A stretch of 43,790 nucleotides of DNA, from NCBI GenBank assembly GCA_015069195.1, contig SVJA01000015.1, positions 1 to 43,790 on the forward strand, written 5' to 3'. The notes under the pieces are model-generated. The model was not told the DNA's origin, searched no databases, and was given only the letters and a program-made list of their open reading frames with translations. This document shows positions 8,442-17,987 of the stretch, one piece after another (the stretch's first letter is position 1; the number at the start of each line of letters is the position of its first letter). The position numbers and the translations under genes are program-made. The DNA comes from Oscillospiraceae bacterium. Lineage in GTDB: Bacteria > Bacillota > Clostridia > UBA1212.

Positions 8442-8846
8442 TTACTGTTCAAGCTTTGAAGCATATTCTTTCAACGCCTGATTGATTTCTTCTTCGTTTT
8501 CGTAGAATACATCATCACATTGTTCTAATGTTTCTTCTGCTTTTTCATCGCCCTCTTTTTCTTCCAAGACAAGATATGCCTTGTATGCTCTCTTTAAGTT
8601 TGAGTTTAACTTTTCAGATAATATCTGTTCCAATGCAGACATCTCTTTTTGCAAATCACCTGTATTTTCAACATTAGTAAAATATTGGTCGTGTCCGCCG
8701 TTGTTAACTTGGCTTTGATACTCCATAAGTTCGGAAAAAGGAGAATCTACTTTTCCCTCTACCCATAAATCCCACATCTTATTCCATCTTAATTGCTCTT
8801 CGGTTAACTCAACTTTCTTTTTCTTAAAAATATCGAACAACCCCAT
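8442..8846 (-). CDS. DUF4375 (DMP19-like) protein
   Basis: A 134-residue protein. The core segment NNGGHDQYFTN and the late CDDVFYENEEEINQAL fit the DUF4375 (DMP19) family, whose members are small helical proteins of unclear function, some proposed as DNA mimics. The start MGLFDIFKKKK at 8846 is chosen because GAGGTGAT lies just before it; an earlier in-frame start lacks a ribosome site. It stands alone between two terminators. Confidence 0.75.
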   Translation of the reverse strand: MGLFDIFKKKKVELTEEQLRWNKMWDLWVEGKVDSPFSELMEYQSQVNNGGHDQYFTNVENTGDLQKEMSALEQILSEKLNSNLKRAYKAYLVLEEKEGDEKAEETLEQCDDVFYENEEEINQALKEYASKLEQ

Positions 8847-8904
8847 AAAATCACCTCTTAAATTCATTATAACAATAGTCAAAACAATTTCAACAGAATA
8901 TACA

Positions 8905-8931
8905 AAAATCCCCACCGATTGCTCGGTGGGG
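8905..8931 (-). terminator. Rho-independent terminator of ppdK
   Basis: A 9-bp perfect GC-rich stem (CCCCACCGA/TCGGTGGGG, 4-base loop) is followed on the minus strand by ATTTTTG. Confidence 0.92.
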
Positions 8932-8957
8932 AAAAAATTGTTTTATAAAATCAGCAA

Positions 8958-11588
8958 TTACTTGCTTTCCTTGATAGCAGCCTGTGCAGCAGCGAGTCTT
9001 GCGATCGGAACACGGAAAGGTGAACATGATACGTAGTCAAGACCAATCTTGTGGCAGAACTCTACTGATACAGGGTCGCCGCCGTGCTCACCACAGATAC
9101 CGCAGTGGATAGAAGGACGAGCCTTTTTACCGAGAGTAACAGCCATATCCATAAGCTTACCAACACCGTTCTGGTCGAGTTTAGCAAACGGATCGTTCTC
9201 GTAGATTTTGCTGTCATAGTATGCAGAGAGGAACTTACCTGCATCGTCACGGCTGAAACCGAAGGTCATCTGTGTAAGGTCGTTTGTACCGAAGCAGAAG
9301 AACTCAGCCTCTTTAGCGATTTCGTCAGCTGTCAAGCATGCACGAGGAATTTCCATCATAGTACCAACTTCGTACTTGAGCTCAACACCTGCAGCAGCGA
9401 TCTCAGCGTCAGCTGTAGCTACAACAACGTCCTTAACGAACTTCATTTCTTTAACTTCGCCTGTAAGAGGAATCATGATCTCAGGAACGAGGTTCCAATC
9501 AGGATGTGCCTTCTTAACATTTATAGCAGCGCGGATAACAGCAGCTGTCTGCATCTTAGCAATCTCAGGATATGTTACTGCAAGACGGCATCCTCTGTGA
9601 CCCATCATCGGGTTGAACTCGTGGAGAGATGAGATGATGTTCTTGATGTCAGCAACTGTTTTGCCCTGAGCTGCAGCGAGAGCTGCGATGTCAGCTTCCT
9701 CTGTAGGAACGAACTCGTGAAGCGGCGGGTCGAGGAAACGGATACAAACCGGATTGCCCTCAAGTGCCTCGTAAAGCTTCTCGAAGTCTCCCTGCTGATA
9801 AGGAAGAATCTTTGCAAGAGCAGCTTCTCTTGCTTCAACTGTGTCAGAACAGATCATTTCACGGAAAGCAGCGATTCTCTCAGCCTCGAAGAACATATGC
9901 TCTGTACGGCAGAGACCGATACCTTCAGCACCGAGCTCACGAGCTTTCTTAGCGTCAGCCGGAGTATCAGCGTTTGTACGAACTTTAAGTGTTCTGAACT
10001 CATCAGCCCACTCCATGATACGGCCGAACTCGCCTGCGATTTCAGCGTCAACTGTGGGGATGATACCATCGTAGATATTACCTGTAGAACCGTCGATTGA
10101 GATGTAATCGCCTTCTACGTATGTCTTACCTGCGAGTGTGAATTTCTTATTTTCTTCGTCCATGATGATTTCACCGCATCCTGATACGCAGCATGTACCC
10201 ATACCACGTGCAACAACTGCAGCGTGTGATGTCATACCGCCACGAACTGTGAGGATACCCTGTGAAGCCTTCATACCTGTGATATCTTCAGGTGAAGTTT
10301 CGAGACGAACGAGAACTACCTTCTCGCCTCTTGCATTCCAAGCTTCTGCGTCTTCAGCTGTGAATACAACTTTACCGCAAGCAGCACCCGGAGATGCACC
10401 AAGACCTCTGCCTGCCGGTGTAGCAGCCTTGAGAGCCTTTGTATCAAACTGAGGATGGAGAAGTGTATCAAGGTTACGGGGATCGATCATAGCAACAGCC
10501 TGCTTCTTGTCGATCATACCCTCGTCAACGAGGTCACAAGCGATCTTGAGAGCAGCCTTAGCAGTTCTCTTACCGTTACGTGTCTGGAGCATATAGAGCT
10601 TACCAGCCTGGATTGTGAACTCCATATCCTGCATATCTCTGTAGTGATCTTCGAGAATAGCGCAAACTTTGTTGAACTCTTCGAAAGCAGCCGGGAATTT
10701 CTCAGCCATTTCTGCGATCGGCATAGGTGTACGAACACCGGCAACAACGTCCTCGCCCTGTGCGTTTACAAGGAACTCACCCATAAGTCCGGGCTCACCT
10801 GTAGCAGGGTCACGAGTAAATGCAACACCTGTACCGCAATCATCACCCATGTTACCGAATGCCATCATCTGTACGTTAACAGCTGTACCCCATGAATAAG
10901 GAATATCGTTGTCACGACGGTAAACGTTAGCACGCGGGTTGTCCCATGAACGGAAAACGGCTTCAACAGCACCCATAAGCTGCTCCTTAGGATCAGACGG
11001 GAAGTCTTTACCTATTTTAGCTTTGTATTCAGCCTTGAACTGGCCTGCGAGTGTCTTAAGATCTTCAGCTGTAAGCTCGATATCCTGTGTAACACCCTTC
11101 TCTTCTTTCATAGCGTCGATGAGCTGCTCGAAGTATTTCTTACCAACTTCCATAACAACGTCGGAATACATCTGGATAAATCTTCTGTAGCAGTCCCATG
11201 CCCAACGGGGGTTGCCTGATTTAGCTGACATAACTTCTACAACTTCTTCGTTAAGACCGAGGTTGAGGATTGTATCCATCATACCCGGCATAGAAGCACG
11301 AGCACCTGAACGAACAGATACGAGAAGCGGATTCTCTTTGTCACCGAATTTCATACCGGTGATCTCTTCCAACTTGTCGATATACTCCATAATTTCTGCC
11401 TGGATCTCATCGTTGATCTTTCTGCCGTCCTCATAGTACTGTGTACAAGCTTCTGTTGTAACAGTGAATCCCTGAGGAACGGGAAGTCCGAGACCTGTCA
11501 TTTCAGCAAGGTTAGCACCCTTACCGCCGAGGAGCTCACGCATCTTTGCGTTACCCTCTTTGAACAAATAAACATACTTGTGGCTCAT
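8958..11588 (-). CDS. ppdK: Pyruvate, phosphate dikinase
   Basis: A 876-residue enzyme of full family length that interconverts pyruvate, ATP and phosphate with phosphoenolpyruvate, AMP and pyrophosphate. It has an N-terminal ATP-grasp domain (LLGGKGANLAEMT, VRSGARASMPGMMDT), a central phosphohistidine domain (GGMTSHAAVVARGMG), and a C-terminal PEP/pyruvate barrel (IHCGICGEHGGDP with the catalytic Cys). With the ATG at 11586-11588 the phosphocarrier His is residue 455, the same number as in the well-studied Clostridium symbiosum enzyme, which supports that start. A TTG two codons earlier is closer to AGGAGG and is the alternative. In anaerobes it serves PPi-linked glycolysis or gluconeogenesis. 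Confidence 0.98.
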   Translation of the reverse strand: MSHKYVYLFKEGNAKMRELLGGKGANLAEMTGLGLPVPQGFTVTTEACTQYYEDGRKINDEIQAEIMEYIDKLEEITGMKFGDKENPLLVSVRSGARASMPGMMDTILNLGLNEEVVEVMSAKSGNPRWAWDCYRRFIQMYSDVVMEVGKKYFEQLIDAMKEEKGVTQDIELTAEDLKTLAGQFKAEYKAKIGKDFPSDPKEQLMGAVEAVFRSWDNPRANVYRRDNDIPYSWGTAVNVQMMAFGNMGDDCGTGVAFTRDPATGEPGLMGEFLVNAQGEDVVAGVRTPMPIAEMAEKFPAAFEEFNKVCAILEDHYRDMQDMEFTIQAGKLYMLQTRNGKRTAKAALKIACDLVDEGMIDKKQAVAMIDPRNLDTLLHPQFDTKALKAATPAGRGLGASPGAACGKVVFTAEDAEAWNARGEKVVLVRLETSPEDITGMKASQGILTVRGGMTSHAAVVARGMGTCCVSGCGEIIMDEENKKFTLAGKTYVEGDYISIDGSTGNIYDGIIPTVDAEIAGEFGRIMEWADEFRTLKVRTNADTPADAKKARELGAEGIGLCRTEHMFFEAERIAAFREMICSDTVEAREAALAKILPYQQGDFEKLYEALEGNPVCIRFLDPPLHEFVPTEEADIAALAAAQGKTVADIKNIISSLHEFNPMMGHRGCRLAVTYPEIAKMQTAAVIRAAINVKKAHPDWNLVPEIMIPLTGEVKEMKFVKDVVVATADAEIAAAGVELKYEVGTMMEIPRACLTADEIAKEAEFFCFGTNDLTQMTFGFSRDDAGKFLSAYYDSKIYENDPFAKLDQNGVGKLMDMAVTLGKKARPSIHCGICGEHGGDPVSVEFCHKIGLDYVSCSPFRVPIARLAAAQAAIKESK

Positions 11589-11663
11589 TTGCAATAAAAC
11601 CTCCTAGATTTATTTAATATATATTTAGCTATATTACATTGATATATAATATACTAATTGACA

Positions 11664-13052
11664 TTAATAGGCAAGCCTTTCGGCCAACCAATTTTTAAGT
11701 TCTGCAATCGGAACTCTTACCTGCTCCATAGAATCTCTGTGACGGATGGTAACAGCCTTGTCCTCAACAGACTCAAAATCGTAGGTAATACAGAACGGTG
11801 TACCGATTTCATCCTGACGTCTGTATCTCTTACCGATACTGCCGGCATCGTCGTACTCACACTGGAAATACTTGCTGAGTTCGTCATATACCTCGCCTGC
11901 CTGCTCTGCAAGTTTCTTAGAAAGCGGAAGGACAGCAGCCTTTATAGGCGCAAGTGCGGGATGGAAGCGAAGCACTGTACGTACATCACCCTCGCTTACT
12001 TCTTCTTCGTCATAAGCTTCACAAAGGAATGCAAGAGTTACACGGTCAGCACCGAGTGACGGCTCGATAACATAAGGAATGTACTTTTCGTTTGTAACAG
12101 GATCGAAATAGTTCATATCCTCTTTAGCATGTTCCATATGCTGTTTGAGGTCGTAATCGGTTCTGTCAGCTACGCCCCAGAGTTCGCCCCAGCCAAACGG
12201 GAAAAGGAACTCAAAGTCAGTAGTCGCTTTGCTGTAGAAAGCAAGCTCTTCTTGTGAGTGATCACGAAGTCTCAAGTGCTCATCCGGAATACCGAGACCC
12301 AAAAGCCACTGATGACAGTATTCTCTCCAGTAAGCAAACCATTCAAGGTCAGTACCGGGTTTACAGAAGAACTCGAGCTCCATCTGCTCAAACTCTCTTG
12401 TTCTGAAAGTAAAGTTACCGGGTGTAATCTCGTTACGGAATGATTTACCTACCTGACAAACACCGAAAGGAACTTTTCTTCTGGTTGTACGCTGAACATT
12501 TTTGAAGTTAACAAAAATACCCTGTGCAGTTTCAGGTCTGAGATAAATCTCTGCCTGTGAATCCTCTGTAACACCCTGGAAAGTTTTGAACATCATATTG
12601 AACTTTCTGATGTCAGTAAAATCAGACTTTCCGCAGTAAGGACATACAACGCCTTTTTCTTTGATATAAGCAGTAAGCTGCTCATTCGTGAAACCGTCAA
12701 CGGCAATATCAATGCCGTTTTCTTTGTTCCAGTCTTCTATAATCTTGTCTGCACGGTATCTGGATTTACATGACTTACAGTCGATAAGCGGGTCATTGAA
12801 ACCGCCTACGTGACCGGAAGCAACCCAAACCTGGGGATTCATAAGAATCGCACAGTCAACGCCTACGTTGTACTTGTTTTCCTGAACGAATTTCTTCCAC
12901 CATGCTTTTTTTACGTTATTTTTAAGTTCTACTCCGAGCGGGCCGTAATCCCATGAGTTAGCAAGACCGCCGTAAATCTCAGAGCCGGCATATACGAAAC
13001 CTCTGTTTTTAGCAAGGGCAACGATGCGCTCCATAGTTTTTTCAACTGCCAT
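11664..13052 (-). CDS. glyS: Glycyl-tRNA synthetase, homodimeric class II type
   Basis: A 462-residue enzyme charging tRNA-Gly with glycine in the cytoplasm. It starts [21 protein letters not shown], with the class II segments [18 protein letters not shown] (motif 2 region) and [10 protein letters not shown] (motif 3 region), and a C-terminal anticodon-binding domain (from about residue 360). The insert has two CxxC pairs (CKSCKSRY near 147, CPYCGKS near 197) that may bind zinc. GGGAGG lies 8 bases before the ATG. It follows rpoZ by 52 bases, so it may belong to that operon; no T-box leader is visible in the gap. Confidence 0.98.
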   Translation of the reverse strand: MAVEKTMERIVALAKNRGFVYAGSEIYGGLANSWDYGPLGVELKNNVKKAWWKKFVQENKYNVGVDCAILMNPQVWVASGHVGGFNDPLIDCKSCKSRYRADKIIEDWNKENGIDIAVDGFTNEQLTAYIKEKGVVCPYCGKSDFTDIRKFNMMFKTFQGVTEDSQAEIYLRPETAQGIFVNFKNVQRTTRRKVPFGVCQVGKSFRNEITPGNFTFRTREFEQMELEFFCKPGTDLEWFAYWREYCHQWLLGLGIPDEHLRLRDHSQEELAFYSKATTDFEFLFPFGWGELWGVADRTDYDLKQHMEHAKEDMNYFDPVTNEKYIPYVIEPSLGADRVTLAFLCEAYDEEEVSEGDVRTVLRFHPALAPIKAAVLPLSKKLAEQAGEVYDELSKYFQCEYDDAGSIGKRYRRQDEIGTPFCITYDFESVEDKAVTIRHRDSMEQVRVPIAELKNWLAERLAY

Positions 13053-13104
13053 AATTTTTCCTCCCGAAAAATAAGCTATATTTTGTATTGCGAAATGATC
13101 TGAA

Positions 13105-13347
13105 TTATTTCAAACCGTCTTTTGTGCGTTCGTATGAAACTTTATCGTTGTAAATTTCGTGAATTGCAATGGATACAGGCTTTGTGCAGTTGCTCTCAGT
13201 TCTGTTTACCGAGCCTGCGGTAAGCTGTCTTGCTCTTTTTGCCACTTCAATAACCAAAGTGTATCTGCTGTCAACCTTATCAAGAAGGTCTGCGATAGCA
13301 GGATAAATCATACTTGTTGAACTTATATTCTGATTAGCTTTTTCCAT
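13105..13347 (-). CDS. rpoZ: DNA-directed RNA polymerase omega subunit
   Basis: An 80-residue protein with the omega core: [30 protein letters not shown] and [10 protein letters not shown]. It stabilises the beta' subunit in the polymerase. The ATG at 13347 has GGAG 8 bases upstream; an apparent earlier TTG start lies inside that ribosome site. It lies 31 bases after gmk in the conserved Firmicute yicC-remA-gmk-rpoZ order. Confidence 0.95.
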   Translation of the reverse strand: MEKANQNISSTSMIYPAIADLLDKVDSRYTLVIEVAKRARQLTAGSVNRTESNCTKPVSIAIHEIYNDKVSYERTKDGLK

Positions 13348-13378
13348 AATCTTTCTCCTCAATCTATTTTAAACATTT

Positions 13379-13984
13379 TTAAACTTTATCAAGCAGGTCG
13401 GGGTTTCTGTTTACCCTCAAAAATTCTGCATTAAGTATATTTTCCAGATCATCAACAGCTTTTTCCAGGTCATTATTTATAACAACATAGTCATAATCGT
13501 AATACTTGGAAAGTTCTGACTGAACCGCAAATCTGATACGTTCTTCTATTTCGTCAAGACCCTCACGATTTCTGTCGGTAAGTCTCTGTCTCAGAACCTC
13601 AACCGACGGCGGCATAATGAATACTGTCACCACATCGTTTTTCAGGCTCTCTTTGAGCGCCATAGCACCCGGAACCGTAATATCAAGAGCAATACTCTTT
13701 CCGATATTTATCGCATCCATAAGAACCGATTTGAGCGTTCCGTAGCGATTACCCGAATATGTGTCATATTCAAGAACATCACCGATTTTTATCAGTTCAT
13801 CAAACTCTTCATTTGTTTTGAAGAAGTAATGAACACCTTCGATTTCGCCGTCTCTCTTATCTCTGGTAGTAGCGGAAACAGAATAACCGATTTTATCTTT
13901 GTTACGATCTATCAATGCATTAAGCAAAGTACCTTTGCCGACACCTGACGGACCGGATATTACAAATACAACACCTCTACTCAT
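13379..13984 (-). CDS. gmk: Guanylate kinase
   Basis: A 201-residue enzyme that phosphorylates GMP to GDP with ATP. It has the P-loop [10 protein letters not shown] near the N-terminus, the GMP-binding [18 protein letters not shown], and a lid region with RLTDRNRE. The start [12 protein letters not shown] at 13984 is set by AGGAGG 7 bases upstream. The ATG overlaps the last codons of remA by 8 bases, showing translational coupling. Neighbours are remA and rpoZ as in Bacillus. Confidence 0.97.
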   Translation of the reverse strand: MSRGVVFVISGPSGVGKGTLLNALIDRNKDKIGYSVSATTRDKRDGEIEGVHYFFKTNEEFDELIKIGDVLEYDTYSGNRYGTLKSVLMDAINIGKSIALDITVPGAMALKESLKNDVVTVFIMPPSVEVLRQRLTDRNREGLDEIEERIRFAVQSELSKYYDYDYVVINNDLEKAVDDLENILNAEFLRVNRNPDLLDKV

Positions 13985-14267
13985 CGCCATCCTCCTCATC
14001 GACAACATTTCTCATATCCTCGCTTGTGTATCTTCCGGATAATGTTTCGGGATGCATAGAAGATAAAATCACATGATCGCTGTCCGTAATAATGACAGCC
14101 CTTGTCCTTCTGCCGCAAGTGGCATCTATGCACACCGAGCGATCTTTACTCTCCTGAACCAAACGCTTAACGGGAGCGGAGTCCGGACTCACAATGGCAA
14201 CAATCCTGTTTGCCATAACGAAGTTTCCGTAGCCGATATTCAAAATTTTAGAACTATTAGAAGCCAT
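13977..14267 (-). CDS. remA: DUF370/RemA extracellular matrix regulator family protein
   Basis: A 96-residue protein matching the RemA family: [26 protein letters not shown] and an [21 protein letters not shown] core. In Bacillus subtilis RemA is a DNA-binding activator of matrix genes and osmoprotection; here it may have another regulatory role. It is 7-10 residues longer than typical because of an acidic tail (VVDEEDGDE) that overlaps gmk. AGGAG lies 10 bases before the ATG. The position between yicC and gmk is diagnostic. Confidence 0.93.
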   Translation of the reverse strand: MASNSSKILNIGYGNFVMANRIVAIVSPDSAPVKRLVQESKDRSVCIDATCGRRTRAVIITDSDHVILSSMHPETLSGRYTSEDMRNVVDEEDGDE

Positions 14268-14285
14268 AAAATAAACTCTCCTGTT

Positions 14286-15167
14286 TTACTCTATATTCTG
14301 AATCTGCTCTCTGAGTTTTTCAATCTCGCCTTTTATTGCAATGACATTTGTAACAAGTTCGGAATCATTGGCCTTTGAACCCATGGTGTTTACCTCGCGG
14401 TTCATTTCCTGGATAAGGAAGTCAACCTTTCGACCTATCTCAATATCGCTGTCCATATATTTTCTGAACTCTGCTATATGACTTTCGAAACGTGTAATCT
14501 CTTCGTCAATGCAGCATTTATCCGCAAAATACGCAACCTCTGCTGCAAGTCTTTGGGGGTCCACCATCGAAGTAGACTCAAGCACCTCGGTAATACGAGC
14601 CGTAAGTTTCTTACGATACTCTTCGGGAACAAGACCTGCACGATTTTTTATATTTTCAAAATAACCGACGATGTTATCAAGTATCTCGTGGAAATTTGAA
14701 TATATGTTACGTCCTTCTCTGGCACGCATATCACAAAGTTTTTCAACCGCTTCGTCAACTGCCGGCACAAGCATTTCCCAAAGCTCGTCCTCTGTATACT
14801 CTTTTTGCTGAATAGTGAAAAGCTCCGGAATTCTGAAAAGGTCGGATGTAGAAACATTATTTTTTATTCCGAACTCAGATGCCATATCATTAAGAGCCGT
14901 GATATAAGCAGCAGCAAGACCTCTGTCTGCGGTAACTACTTTTTCAGAGTCAACGGAAGGTTTGAAATTTATAAAAACATCAAGCTTTCCTCTCTTAACA
15001 TATTTCTGAATCTCTTTCTTCACCCTATCCTCAAGACAGAAAATATCTCGCGGCATACGGACGGATATATCAATATAGCGGTGATTAACAGATTTCATTT
15101 CGACAGTATATGTACCGCCTGCGGTATCACTAACACCTCTGCCGAAGCCTGTCATACTTTTTATCAT
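14286..15167 (-). CDS. yicC: YicC/YloC-family endoribonuclease
   Basis: A 293-residue protein starting MIKSMTGFGRG, the invariant family N-terminus, with VEMKSVNHRYIDISVRMP soon after and the conserved C-terminal DUF1732 region (GRKVDFLIQEMNREVNTMGSK). The family includes an endoribonuclease acting on small RNAs and mRNAs in enteric bacteria. It heads the remA-gmk-rpoZ cluster. Its ribosome site AGAGGG touches the 3' arm of a long stem-loop in the leader (15177-15244), so its translation may be controlled by RNA structure. Confidence 0.95.
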   Translation of the reverse strand: MIKSMTGFGRGVSDTAGGTYTVEMKSVNHRYIDISVRMPRDIFCLEDRVKKEIQKYVKRGKLDVFINFKPSVDSEKVVTADRGLAAAYITALNDMASEFGIKNNVSTSDLFRIPELFTIQQKEYTEDELWEMLVPAVDEAVEKLCDMRAREGRNIYSNFHEILDNIVGYFENIKNRAGLVPEEYRKKLTARITEVLESTSMVDPQRLAAEVAYFADKCCIDEEITRFESHIAEFRKYMDSDIEIGRKVDFLIQEMNREVNTMGSKANDSELVTNVIAIKGEIEKLREQIQNIE

Positions 15168-15176
15168 AAAAATAAA

Positions 15177-15244
15177 CCCTCTGTGATTATTCTATACAGT
15201 GAGGCAAAGTACTTCACCATATATCCGAATAAGTATATCACAGA
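15177..15244 (-). promoter_or_regulatory. Long structured leader of yicC
   Basis: On the minus strand the leader folds into an almost continuous hairpin. The base is 7 bp (TCTGTGA/TCACAGA), with a 5-base bulge TATAC on the 5' side, then 6 bp TTATTC/GAATAA, then a 10-bp helix TATATGGTGA/TCACTGTATA with two G-U pairs, and an 11-base loop. The yicC ribosome site AGAGGG overlaps the end of the 3' arm and the ATG is 12 bases further. A T-rich stretch follows, so it could act as a terminator for the preceding gene, an attenuator, or a translational switch. I do not match it to a known riboswitch. Confidence 0.55.
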
Positions 15245-15261
15245 AGGAAAATTTTTCAAGT

Positions 15262-16212
15262 TTAAAACTCATTTTTTTCAGCTATATTTTTAGTTTTTTT
15301 AAATTTAATTACAAAAAAGATTGCAATACCGATTATAACCAATCCGAGAACTATCCAAAGTGAATAACCGGACAGAAAATTAAATATAATCTTGCCTTTT
15401 GTAGCGGTATTATCCGCAACACTGAAAGATTTCTCAGAATCGGGAATCACAAGCGGTATAAAAGTTTTATTCAAAGTAACGCTCTCGCATTTATCGGATT
15501 TCACACCGTATTGAGCAAGAAAAACATTTAGTTTTTCTGCCGTTTTCGGCATACTGTCAAGATTGTCAAAAGTCAGTTCAACAGAGCTTTTATCACTCAG
15601 ATCAAAAGAATAAAACGGCTCTGACCCAAGTGAATTTCCGTCCTTATCGGCCCAATAAAGAAGTACCGAATACCCGTCATTCACCGAGCATGACTCCGGC
15701 AACGCAAACTTCAAATCTTTGTTATCTTTTGAAAGAGTTATATTTTCAACTTTCGGTATATCGGAAGCGAGCGGCAAGTCCACAATTTTGAAGTTACACC
15801 TTGCAACTTCATTAAATGAATCAGATGTCATAAAAACAAGCGAATACTCACCCATCGGCAAATTTGTACCGTCTGGCTTCACGGTTTTAAGCGAATAGCT
15901 GCCTTTTGCAACAGCATCGGTCATAGGCGCAACATCTCCGCTTTTTCCTGTTCCGAGGTAAAGCCAGATACCTAAATTGTTATCACGATAGGATTTCACA
16001 TCGCTTTTGCAGATACCTACCCAATCGGCAGCACTTTTACTTCCGGAAAATTCAAACTCAACGTCACCGCCGACAAAACAGCTTGCTTTCACAGTCTTTA
16101 TTGAGTACCCTTCTGCAGCACCGGAAGTTACTCCTAGCAACGCGCCAAAGCATATTATCAATGCAATAAATATAATACTTTTTTTTATAAAATCTCTTCG
16201 GAAGTTTTTCAT
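15262..16212 (-). CDS. Secreted, C-terminally membrane-anchored protein of unknown function
   Basis: A 316-residue protein with an N-terminal signal segment (SIIFIALIICFGALLGV, cleavage likely near SGAAEG). The extracellular region has two apparent beta-rich repeats of about 100 residues; the first contains DWVGICKSD and EYSLVFM. One C-terminal transmembrane helix (about residues 285-303) is followed by a Lys-rich cytoplasmic tail. This type I topology suggests a cell-surface protein. The start ATG at 16212 follows GGTGAT at short spacing; a GTG five codons earlier is possible. No family is recognised with confidence. Confidence 0.8.
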   Translation of the reverse strand: MKNFRRDFIKKSIIFIALIICFGALLGVTSGAAEGYSIKTVKASCFVGGDVEFEFSGSKSAADWVGICKSDVKSYRDNNLGIWLYLGTGKSGDVAPMTDAVAKGSYSLKTVKPDGTNLPMGEYSLVFMTSDSFNEVARCNFKIVDLPLASDIPKVENITLSKDNKDLKFALPESCSVNDGYSVLLYWADKDGNSLGSEPFYSFDLSDKSSVELTFDNLDSMPKTAEKLNVFLAQYGVKSDKCESVTLNKTFIPLVIPDSEKSFSVADNTATKGKIIFNFLSGYSLWIVLGLVIIGIAIFFVIKFKKTKNIAEKNEF

Positions 16213-16251
16213 ATAATCACCAATCACAGTATACTAAAAACTATTAAAATA

Positions 16252-16848
16252 TCAACAATTTTCGCTTTGAGCAGCCGAATAGACCGTCATTCCGACGCCG
16301 TAATCCTTAATCAGTATATCTTTCGGAAGGCGTGAAAATTTTAAAGAAACATAATAATCACCGACAGCACCTGAAATATTTTGCATTTGAACGATATAAA
16401 TAATCCAAAACCAATCCTCCGGAACAAGCACATTAACTACAGCCAAAACCACGCCCCACAAAACAACAGGCGCCAAGGCAATAAAAATATAACTTTTCTT
16501 ATCATAGTAGTCATCACTTCCTGCAAAAGCATACAGACCTTTAAAACCGTATCTGACTTTCTTTGTTCCGCAAATTTTCATAGCAATACCGTGCACCAAT
16601 TCGTGAAGAATTATGTAAATTACAAGCAATCCCATAGTCGCGGCAATTTTTATCAACATCGATGCAATCCCCTGCCCAGGATCAAACATCGTACCTAACG
16701 GCACTATGAAAAACGTTGCAGGTAATAACATCGCAACGCATATCACTACTGCAGCAATATTTACACCCCACAACAATTTCTTATTCTTTTCAAGATTAAC
16801 CGATAAAATCTCTTTATAATTCTCAGGTAAATTTTGTACTGCTTTCAT
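16252..16848 (-). CDS. DUF3267-type putative membrane zinc metalloprotease
   Basis: A 198-residue membrane protein with hydrophobic segments near residues 28-50, 62-80 and 115-150. An HELVH motif (H82, E83, H86) at the end of the second segment matches the HExxH zincin signature of the DUF3267 family, thought to resemble intramembrane proteases of the site-2 type. Substrate unknown. I start it at the ATG at 16848, which has GAGGTTGAA just before it; an in-frame TTG 13 codons upstream lacks a site. The next gene upstream is also a small membrane protein. Confidence 0.82.
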   Translation of the reverse strand: MKAVQNLPENYKEILSVNLEKNKKLLWGVNIAAVVICVAMLLPATFFIVPLGTMFDPGQGIASMLIKIAATMGLLVIYIILHELVHGIAMKICGTKKVRYGFKGLYAFAGSDDYYDKKSYIFIALAPVVLWGVVLAVVNVLVPEDWFWIIYIVQMQNISGAVGDYYVSLKFSRLPKDILIKDYGVGMTVYSAAQSENC

Positions 16849-16895
16849 TTCAACCTCAAAAATATATTCATTTACATCTACGTTCAACTACCAAC

Positions 16896-17216
16896 TTAAA
16901 TACAAAACACATATATTGCTCCGACCAAACCAAGCTCAAACAGAACAATTCCTACAATCGAATAAATTTTGACAAACTTAGAAGAGTTCAAAAATCTAAG
17001 TATAACCGAACAAACTATACCCACGAAAGATAATACAAACAATATAATACCATGCCACATTCCGAGCATAAAAAAGTCAATACCGTCTGACGCCGGATTA
17101 TCTTGGACGGAGTTATAATATGTTGTGAAATCCTCTGCAAAAATCACATAAAATACAACGCACAAAACCGTTGCAATAATAAGTAGAATTCTTATCACAG
17201 GCAAAAACTTCTTCAT
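16896..17216 (-). CDS. Hypothetical membrane protein
   Basis: A 106-residue protein with three hydrophobic helices, about residues 6-25, 50-72 and 83-104. AGGGGAAT lies 6-8 bases before the chosen ATG at 17216; two earlier in-frame starts have poorer sites. It ends 47 bases before the DUF3267 gene and may be co-transcribed with it. No family recognised. Confidence 0.72.
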   Translation of the reverse strand: MKKFLPVIRILLIIATVLCVVFYVIFAEDFTTYYNSVQDNPASDGIDFFMLGMWHGIILFVLSFVGIVCSVILRFLNSSKFVKIYSIVGIVLFELGLVGAIYVFCI

Positions 17217-17384
17217 CAGAATTCCCCTACTCATCAAATTCTCTCCCAAAGTCGTAACATTCACCGTTCAGAGCAATTTTCGTAAAAAAAGTTTTTTCTT
17301 CCTTGCGCCGGTTATTATATCATATCAAATCATTGGTGTATATTTATTTCATTGATGGTGAACTACTTTAGTTTTTAACTGATA

Positions 17385-17768
17385 TCAACTTTCAGAATAA
17401 AACTCTTTTTGTAAAACTACGGAACCAAGGCAACCGCCGCCGCCGTCACCGGTCAACTTCAACTCGACAACTTCCCAGCCATTATCAAGATAATTCGTAT
17501 TAATACTTTCATAACTATTATTATGCCATGCATTGAAAACCGCAATTTTTTGTCTGACTTGCGACGTTCCTCTCAACAAATAATCAATACTTACATTGAA
17601 AACATCTGCGAGTTGAGGAAGTAACGTTATATCCGGATAGCCGGTACCGGTTTCCCATTTGCTCACCGCGCGGTCAGTTACACCCAATTTTTCAGCAAGT
17701 TCAATTTGTGTAAGTTTGTTAGTATTTCTAAGCTCAGCAATTCTTGTGCCTACATTTAATTCATTCAT
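17385..17768 (-). CDS. XRE-family HTH regulator with DUF4177-like C-terminus
   Basis: A 127-residue protein. Residues 7-66 form a Cro/C1 helix-turn-helix (LTQIELAEKLGVTDRAVSKWE, then DITLLPQLADVFNVSIDYLL). The C-terminal 50 residues (NNGWEVVELKLTGDGGGG, LGSVVLQKE) resemble the small DUF4177 beta domain. It probably represses a local promoter. The target is not evident; its neighbours are small membrane proteins and a tRNA. The ribosome site (GGGCGAG) is moderate. Confidence 0.88.
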   Translation of the reverse strand: MNELNVGTRIAELRNTNKLTQIELAEKLGVTDRAVSKWETGTGYPDITLLPQLADVFNVSIDYLLRGTSQVRQKIAVFNAWHNNSYESINTNYLDNGWEVVELKLTGDGGGGCLGSVVLQKEFYSES

Positions 17769-17885
17769 AATTCTCGCCCTGCCTTTCTGCTTTTATTAAA
17801 TCATATCAGCAATTATATAGCAACACACGGATATTTGAGTAAAACATATAAAGTTTCACATTCAACTCAACGCTTGGTAGATTTT

Positions 17886-17917
17886 GACACCGATTGAACC
17901 GTTATCGGTTCTGTGTC
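17886..17917 (-). other. Second hairpin downstream of the tRNA terminator
   Basis: A two-part stem: GAACCG/CGGTTC with a TTAT loop, flanked after a small internal loop by GACAC/GTGTC. No T tract follows on either strand. It may be a backup terminator or processing element for tRNA-Leu readthrough transcripts. Confidence 0.4.
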
Positions 17918-17935
17918 CGCTTCGTAACAATAATG

Positions 17936-17985
17936 CAAAATGCAACGGCATCGTGTCAAAAATGACACGATGCCGTTGCATTTTG
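17936..17985 (-). terminator. Terminator of tRNA-Leu
   Basis: A perfect 23-bp inverted repeat with a 4-base loop starts 2 bases after the tRNA 3' end. The stem base contains CATTTTG on the minus strand. It is unusually long for a tRNA terminator. Confidence 0.85.
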
Positions 17986-17987
17986 TA

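Noticed and set aside
9084-10895. Several long plus-strand frames opposite ppdK (for example 9084-9632 and 10455-10895)
   Set aside because: They are antisense to a highly conserved gene, lack ribosome sites and family motifs, and arise from its codon bias.
15177-15244. Known purine, c-di-GMP or preQ1 riboswitch in front of yicC
   Set aside because: None of the conserved loop sequences of these classes is present; only the helix layout supports a regulatory role.
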